In this document: positions 19,408 through 24,608 of the stretch, piece by piece
Layout: each line of letters starts with the position of its first letter
Position numbering within the stretch: the stretch's first letter is position 1
NCBI GenBank assembly: GCA_037074765.1
Contig: JBAMDO010000411.1
Location: 1-24,608, forward strand
DNA: 24,608 bases
Direction of reading: 5' to 3'
Source of the DNA: Mansonella perstans
Taxonomy: Eukaryota; Nematoda; Chromadorea; Rhabditida; Onchocercidae
Translations under genes and position numbers: made by a program
The notes under the pieces: model-generated
The model's input: the letters and a program-made list of their open reading frames with translations, nothing else
Database searches by the model: none
Told to the model about the DNA's origin: nothing

Positions 19408-21189
19408 TTAGCAATTGACATAAAGAATTTCAAAGGTCAAGAAAACTGCTATGACATTAATAGCGACATTAATTTGTGTTTTTAGAACAGAATATAAATC
19501 AGTAACAGTAACCGGAATGATGTCCTCGTTGTCGGTGTCACTTTCGCTGCTCTCCAATAAGTCAAATTTTGCTTCGGTAATGCTGTTTTTATCATACTCG
19601 TCCTCCTCTGGTCGTTTTGTAACCACAGTGACAGTTCCCGCTTGTAATCGTTTAATTGCTGTTGCAATCTAGAAATGCGCTTTTTTCAGTTAATTTTATC
19701 AATCTGGATATTCTGATATTTCAAAATATAAACTCGAAATCTCTGTTCCCAAATTGATCATAAAAAGTATATTGAAATTATTTTATCAACCTCTTTTACA
19801 GTCACCACACCCACAAGGGCATCACATTTGATGACATTTGATAAGTTCGTCGTATGCCCAGTAGTGAAAAAGCAAAGACGTGTCTTCCACTAGCTGGAAA
19901 GGTGCAAGATTGATAACCGTGTAAGAATTATCAATTCGCTTACTGAGCTGCTGCTTTTTCCATATTTGGCGCTATAAGAACTGTCATTATATTATTGAAT
20001 AATTGATTCTTTCAAACTACTACGAAGTTACTTTTTTTTGAAATTTTAATCTTTATGAAAAATGATTTCGGAAAGAAATGAAAACAATCACTTCTTCTTT
20101 ATTGAAATCATCTTGTTCCTCTTAAGAAATTGGAAACCGGTACTTAACAAGGGACTCGTCCTTATATGTTACATCTTCCACGGCTTCATGAAATTCGTCC
20201 CGCATCTGCATTCTTCGCAAGTACACAGCGCGTCGAGCTTCATCTCCCACGATTTGATTCAATAGGTAAAGAAGATTTTTTTGACTCACCGTTTCCAATA
20301 ATATCATTGATGCTAATTTTTTTTTTTGCACTAAATATTTTTTGTTTCACTAAACGCAGATTTTTTAATTTTCAAGAAAAGAGTAATCAATAAAATGAAA
20401 ACTTCACATGGGTCATCTTCTAGCGGATATACCACTAACTTGTATGTGGTGATCAGTAACTCTTAATTTCGTAATAAGTATTCTGCTTCGTTAAAAATTT
20501 CACGTTTTTAACTATAATTTGTTCTACATGTATTTCATGAACTCTGCAAAACTATTTCATATGCACAACTGCAAGTATGCACTTTACAGCAAGTGAATTT
20601 TTTGAAAAAGGTTTTGGAAATCAGTATACTATGAAGTGGACTTTGGAATATCTGGAAAGTATGGTAAATGTTTGATTTTGATAATGCTATCGTAGAATGG
20701 AGGCTGAAGTGATGAGCAAATAATATTTGACAACAATACTGCTATCTGAAAGGCAAAAGAATTGAATAAATGAATCATAACATCGTTCGTAAAATGACGG
20801 ATACGGTAGTAAGGATAAAAATGAAATACCATAACAGGAAGTATGTATAGCACTTGACCAGTTAATTCAAAAGCGATCACAGAAACAGAAACATTATGCA
20901 TTATTGCCCCACAAAATGACACCACATCTGAACGAATAAAGAAAATGATTACAAGAAGTCGAAAGAATGCAGTGGCATTACATTAGATTTCCATTAGAAT
21001 GAAAGATACGATATAGAAGATAGATTAATAACTGAGTAAACTATGAAGAATCAATAATTGCTGATCGTTATGGAAGTCATTAGGACAGCCAAGAGTTATC
21101 AGTTTGCCGATAAAACGACCGATAACAAATATTGGTATGAATATACCTACTGGGACTGGCAATGTACTCGCAAAGATTACCAAAAAATA
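19408..21189 (-). pseudogene. ClC chloride channel C-terminal half, decayed
   Basis: Seven exons in order on the minus strand: 21189-21042 (STLPVPVGIFIPIFVIG, matching the conserved PVP-G-F-P-F region), 20927-20830 ([15 protein letters not shown]), 20745-20630 ([20 protein letters not shown]), 20543-20408 (HVEQIIVKNV, first CBS), 20312-20086 (SMILLETVSQKNLL; GDEARR), 19971-19791 (APFQLVEDTSL; CDALVGVVTVKE, second CBS) and 19668-19408 (acidic tail). The order matches plasma-membrane ClC-1/2-type channels. Damage: a TAA at the exon 3/4 join, a one-base loss in exon 4 (EIKSY then LITTYKLVVYPLEDD), an in-frame TAA in exon 5 (20122-20124) followed by continuing homology (EEQDDFNKEEVI), and a frameshift in exon 6. 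The N-terminal helices, with the GKxGP filter motif, are absent. Confidence 0.88.
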
Positions 21190-21236
21190 CTACGAATTTC
21201 GATTCATTGTTGATTTGAATAGAAAGAAAGCACATA

Positions 21237-21332
21237 GACTAGCCAAATTTAGTGGAAAATGCAATCTTGAACAATAAGAACTAAGAAAGAATGAATCATT
21301 CATTGCTTCAAATCCACTAAATTTGACTAGTC
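21237..21332. repeat. 20-bp inverted repeat with 56-nt loop (MITE-like)
   Basis: GACTAGCCAAATTTAGTGGA (21237-21256) pairs with 21313-21332, with one mismatch in 20. Total length is 96 bp. It sits between the truncated ClC exon and the right inverted arm. It could be a tiny foldback element; no clear target duplication was recognised. Confidence 0.85.
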
Positions 21333-21398
21333 AAGCAGTATGTTGGAGTGATGTTTTATAATTTTCCGAATCAAGAATTAAAGACTTAAATTAACTTA

Positions 21399-21599
21399 TT
21401 GTCTCTGAAAGAGTCGTTTTATGAAGTTATTCCTTCGGAGGAACAAAACGTATCGTCGATGTATAAGGATGAACAGTGCATCAGCCAAACCGCATATGCC
21501 ACTTCAAAATTGCCATTTTATTCAAACTCACAATTATCAATTTCGGAAATTGGAAAAATGAGAAGAATTGAAACAATTACTCAATGCATGCGAAAATGA
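21399..21599 (+). pseudogene. Coding relic (SLKESFYEVIPSEEQ segment) in right arm
   Basis: This is the inverted counterpart of 809-1021. It keeps LSLKESFYEVIPSEEQNVSS, then changes frame relative to the left copy through an added G after MYK and added A bases later. The frame ends at a TGA at 21597. The product is not recognised. Confidence 0.4.
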
Positions 21600-21829
21600 G
21601 CAGTTCTTCGGGGTAATATGATAGGAATTTTGTTTAAAAAGTACTGACACAGCTGCTAAAATATCTTCTGTCACTGCTCAACTTAATGAGACTACTTAAC
21701 ATCAATTTTTTGAGCTTTTCATAGGAGCACAAGAAAAACAAATAATGGTGAAATCGTGGCATTACGTCGTCAACAAAAAAAGTATTTTCTTACCTAGCAT
21801 TTTCCATACCGAAATACCGATGAATCCGT

Positions 21830-22198
21830 GTGTTTTCTACTTTATTCAATATATCTATTCAAAATTTTTCAGTGCTCCATTTCTTTCATTTCGAAAATGA
21901 AAGAAAACTGATAATAAAAAGTGAAGTGGAAAAGGCCATTTATTCTTCTAATATTTATGAATTAATGATAAAAGATAAATATAAAGGGAGTTTTTATCGA
22001 CTTTCTCTATATGTTGAGGAGAAAAATAAGAAAAAAATATTTGTGGATTTGTTGAATGATAATGAGAAAGGTGATCAGTTATCTCTTTATGAGCATGCTT
22101 CGATTTATCCATCGATTTATCATTTACCAGTTTACATGACACTGAGCCAAGCCAATTCAACCATAATTGTTCAGAAAAGTTTCATAGGACGAAAATAA
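21830..22198 (+). pseudogene. Coding relic with possible Tudor-like fold in right arm
   Basis: The frame is open for 122 codons. The believable part starts after AATTTTTCAG (about 21870) with FFHFENERKLIIKSEVEKA and continues through GSFYRLSLYVEEKNKKKIFV, DLLNDNEKGDQLSLYEHASI and YPSIYHLPVY. The spacing G-x-FYR...I-FVDL-x-N-x-E...YP-x-x-x-HLP resembles Tudor domains (wYRA...v-FvDyGn-E...lP), which bind methylated arginine or lysine partners, often in germline RNA granules. The aromatic cage residues are only partly kept. The left arm has several frameshifts in the same region (about 230-520). Whether this copy is expressed is unknown, and the Tudor call is tentative. Confidence 0.4.
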
Positions 22199-22386
22199 AT
22201 TTTAGCATCTTCATTTTTCAGGGAAATATTTTAAATGAAAGAATTTTGCATATGAAATAATATTAAAACTAATTGCAGATGTGAAGCATCAGACTATTGA
22301 TGCGTGACAGTGTGATCATTGACGAAGGATGCAACAGCATTCATGAATGTATTTGCCTTCTTCCAGGTTTTGATTTAAATTTAATT

Positions 22387-22969
22387 CGAATTTTCATTCA
22401 AGCATGAAAGTTTGCATAAACAAGTTTTGCTGACTAACAAAATACTTGCATATGTAATTTCTTATTAATGTTTGTTTTCAATTTAAAAAAATGCATGCAA
22501 CAATGACTTCTTAATGTTCTCTCACTTTTTTATTCACAATTAATTTATTTCTCTTTGATTTGCACATTTCTGCCTTTTCTTCCTTTTAAATGACTGCTAC
22601 TATCATCAACGATCCTTTACTTCTCCAATTCTTTCCTTTTATATTGTCTGAACAACTTACGGTCTCTTCTTAACACTTTCTGACCTCCATTATTTTACTT
22701 TATTGCCGACATTTAGTCTTTTATTACTTGCATGTAATTATCAATGATCAGCAATCTATACTCTATTACTATGGATCACTCTGGATTACTCAGAGTTATT
22801 ATATTCTTAATTGTATAAGTCATATATACTCATTAATTTATCACCTAAATCACTTTTTTCTATCAACTAAATCGAAATATTATGATTCGTCATGCGTTCA
22901 GTAATGCATAGGATTTAATTTTTTAAATTACAAAACATTCAGAAAGGCTTTTGATATATTAAATGAATT
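22387..22969. other. No gene seen right of the inverted arm
   Basis: This is AT-rich sequence with dense stops in all frames and no repeat partner in the window. Confidence 0.6.
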
Positions 22970-23142
22970 TTATTGATAAAAAATCGAATTATTTTTCGGC
23001 CAAAGTCTAGAAATGGTGAATTGAGAGAACTGGAAAGCTTGATTTGTTGCCAAGAATTCCGATGCATTTAATCTTCTGAGATCCAGAATATCTGTTGCTT
23101 TCTCGAATTCCGAACTATTATACTGTAAAAGAAGTTGACAAT
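22970..23142 (-). CDS. Possible terminal exon, unidentified protein
   Basis: After TTTTTCCTAACAG the minus strand reads CQLLLQYNSSEFEKATDILD, LRRLNASEFLATNQAFQFSQ and ends SIFYQ-TAA. An AATAAA overlaps the stop codon, so a functional poly(A) signal would have to be this one or lie further on. A second acceptor-like TTTTACAG occurs 20 nt into the exon. No upstream exon was found and the family is not recognised. It could be a last exon or a relic. Confidence 0.35.
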
Positions 23143-23655
23143 CTGTTAGGAAAAAGAAAGACCGATTTATGTCAGATTTCAATTTGAACACCTGGATTCT
23201 TTGCAGGTTACAAAATGCACTTTGGTATATTTAAGAAATGACATTCGCTAAACGACTTCCATTCAAAATTACATTCTGCAATTTGTTTCGGTTGTGTCTT
23301 TCGGTTTTAATACATTGTATAGCGGTAATGAATGAAACGAAGAAGATGTGCTTCTAGGGAATAATGGGAAGAGAGATCATAATTTTGGTTTTCTAAGTAT
23401 GTAAGACACGAAATTCGGACTACTTTCGACCAAAACTTTTCTCATTTAATCCAAAGAATTTCCTCTTCAAGCAGTATCAAACTGAAACTGAAAGATAAAG
23501 TCAGATTGAGGAAGAGAAGGCGATTATTTTGCAATATTTATTTCATTTCTTTTGCCATTTAAATCATTTCACACAGCTACCATTAGCTCTTTTGATTTCA
23601 AATTTCACGATGTTTAAATGAAGTTTGAAGTTGAAGCTTAAATATAATATCGTAT
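23143..23655. other. No gene seen
   Basis: No supported exon, RNA or repeat was seen in this AT-rich stretch. Confidence 0.5.
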
Positions 23656-23658
23656 ATA

Positions 23659-23895
23659 GTGAGTCCCAATATCCTTTCAAGAAGATCGAAGCAACCGAGA
23701 TGTTTCCGATTGTTAATCAAATTGAGCTTAAGTAAAAGACTAGACGATCCTGTTCATAGGGATTTAAAGAAGAAATCGTTCTTTTTTTTGAAAACAATCA
23801 CAAGAACACTTGATATCAATAAATGCTTTCAGACCTGTGAATGTCGGAATATGCTGAGATCAGTTGTCATTGCTCAAATTCAGTATAATTTTTGA
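23659..23895 (+). CDS. Uncertain basic open frame
   Basis: 78 codons are open without an ATG near the start. The frame contains PNILSRRSKQPRCFRLLIKL and DDPVHRDLKKKS, then a TTTCAG and a Cys-containing end (TCECRNMLRSVV). An AATAAA overlaps the stop. The antisense strand also reads protein-like in part (KHLGCFDLLERILGLTIYD), so neither strand is secure. It is offered only as a candidate exon. Confidence 0.2.
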   Translation: MSPNILSRRSKQPRCFRLLIKLSLSKRLDDPVHRDLKKKSFFFLKTITRTLDINKCFQTCECRNMLRSVVIAQIQYNF

Positions 23896-23945
23896 ATAAA
23901 TTGATTTTGCGACATTTACAAATAAATGCAAATTTGCGCACCTCA

Positions 23946-24346
23946 TGAAAGAGAAGGAGGACATGGAAACAGGGATTAATGAAAAGCTGAAAGCAGTTGG
24001 AGAAAACTATCCATAATTGATAATTTAATTGCTCAGCGCTCTATCCTTATAATATACATCTTGTGTACCTGTCCCATTTAGTTTACAAAGCAAATACTGA
24101 GTGCTTCAAAGCGAATCAAACTATTCAATGAACTGTTCAATGAGGTTTTTGGAAGTAAGCAAAAATTTCCCTTTTACAGGTCAACCATAGAGAACTGTTA
24201 ATATGTTACTGATGGACTGAATATTCCTAGCAGGTTCGGGTGATTGTGCTTTTGCTGATACTCGATTATCGAGTTGATAAGTTTCAGACATGTATCTTGC
24301 GCTGTTTTCAACTGCTGCTTTTGAATTCACTTTGAATACTTAATTG
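23946..24346. other. Weak coding islands at the right edge
   Basis: On the plus strand, 23946-24017 reads MKEKEDMETGINEKLKAVGE and stops, and KRIKLFNELFNEVFG follows near 24110-24155 before a GTAAGC. On the minus strand, after TTTTTTCAG (24346), the exon-like stretch to about 24205 reads AQDTCLKLINSIIEYQQKHN in one frame and NSARYMSETYQLDNRVSAKA in another. All are blocked by nearby stops. No gene is claimed. Confidence 0.2.
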
Positions 24347-24608
24347 CTGAAAAAAGAAAGAAACGGCACTGATAAGCTTATTACTTATTTAGCGTTAGAA
24401 TTCTTAGTTCAACATCTTTCAGCATCCTGAAATAACAAATCTCAGCATTTGCTTAATTAACTTAAAAAATTGCCAACTTAAAAAATTCGTCAAGTGATTT
24501 CAGATCATGTGATAATAATGAACATTACTAAATGTTGACAACTAACACGTTGATGACTTATGTAACGTAACTAATTTATACAATGGTGCCTCTAATGCTC
24601 TCCGCAAC

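Larger units (their letters stand above)
21392..22386. repeat. Right arm of the ~1 kb inverted repeat
   Basis: This is the inverted partner of 1-983. Its left border (21392) sits 60 bp from the hairpin at 21237-21332 and 200 bp from the truncated ClC relic. Differences from the left arm are mostly single-base length changes in A or T runs. Coding relics here are on the plus strand. Confidence 0.93.

Noticed and set aside
20740..20830. Continuous frame through the ClC exon 2-exon 3 gap
   Set aside because: It is an 84-nt intron in frame (GTATTT...TTTCAG). ClC homology resumes exactly at the acceptor.
23946..24155. ENY2-like fragment (INEKLKAVGE ... RIKLFNELFNEVFG)
   Set aside because: The spacing is reminiscent of ENY2, but the first part ends in TAA and the implied intron after GTAAGC would be about 25 nt. 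Too weak to name.
1..24608. tRNA, rRNA, CRISPR array, telomere or bacterial operon signals
   Set aside because: None seen on either strand by eye. The splice-site pattern is eukaryotic.

Overview
This window looks like AT-rich nuclear DNA of a nematode, most likely a filarial or other parasitic spirurid. The evidence is: multi-exon genes with short introns and the nematode TTTTCAG/TTTYCAG acceptor, a Gly-X-Y collagen relic, a BEL/Pao-type LTR relic, and gene families typical of animals. The species cannot be read from the sequence. No bacterial operons, CRISPR arrays, rRNA or tRNA genes were seen.

Layout. A ~1 kb sequence lies at the left edge (1-983, cut by the window) and again, inverted, at 21392-22386. 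The two arms bracket about 20.4 kb. Both arms carry decayed coding sequence, one part with a possible Tudor-like fold. Between 1.0 and 8.6 kb there are no intact genes, only repeats: a four-copy family (R1; three direct copies and one inverted), a 0.41 kb direct duplication (R2), a perfect 18-bp-stem hairpin, a degraded LTR, and a better preserved 681-bp LTR with primer-binding site and gag start on the minus strand. From 9.1 to 10.5 kb lie two pseudogenes: a collagen relic (minus) and a C2H2 zinc-finger gene (plus) with one frameshift and one stop. A low-complexity TCAATCAGTTAA-like tract follows (10.8-11.1 kb).

The one gene that can be rebuilt completely is on the minus strand at 11898-15052. 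It has eleven exons totalling 1401 nt, encoding 466 residues with an N-terminal BTB domain and six C2H2 fingers, so it is probably a DNA-binding transcription regulator. Its phases only close if a 7-nt microexon and a 32-nt intron are accepted.

From 16 to 19.2 kb there are scattered minus-strand exon-like islands that I cannot name. At 19.4-21.2 kb lies the C-terminal half of a ClC chloride channel (last membrane helices plus both CBS domains), with frameshifts and stops. It is truncated about 200 bp from the right inverted arm. The last 2.2 kb hold only weak coding islands.

Overall, one apparently intact regulator sits in a region of gene debris, duplications and transposon relics between inverted arms. 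That pattern fits a degenerating or low-recombination region, for example a sex-linked one, but this is inference. The genes do not form a pathway.
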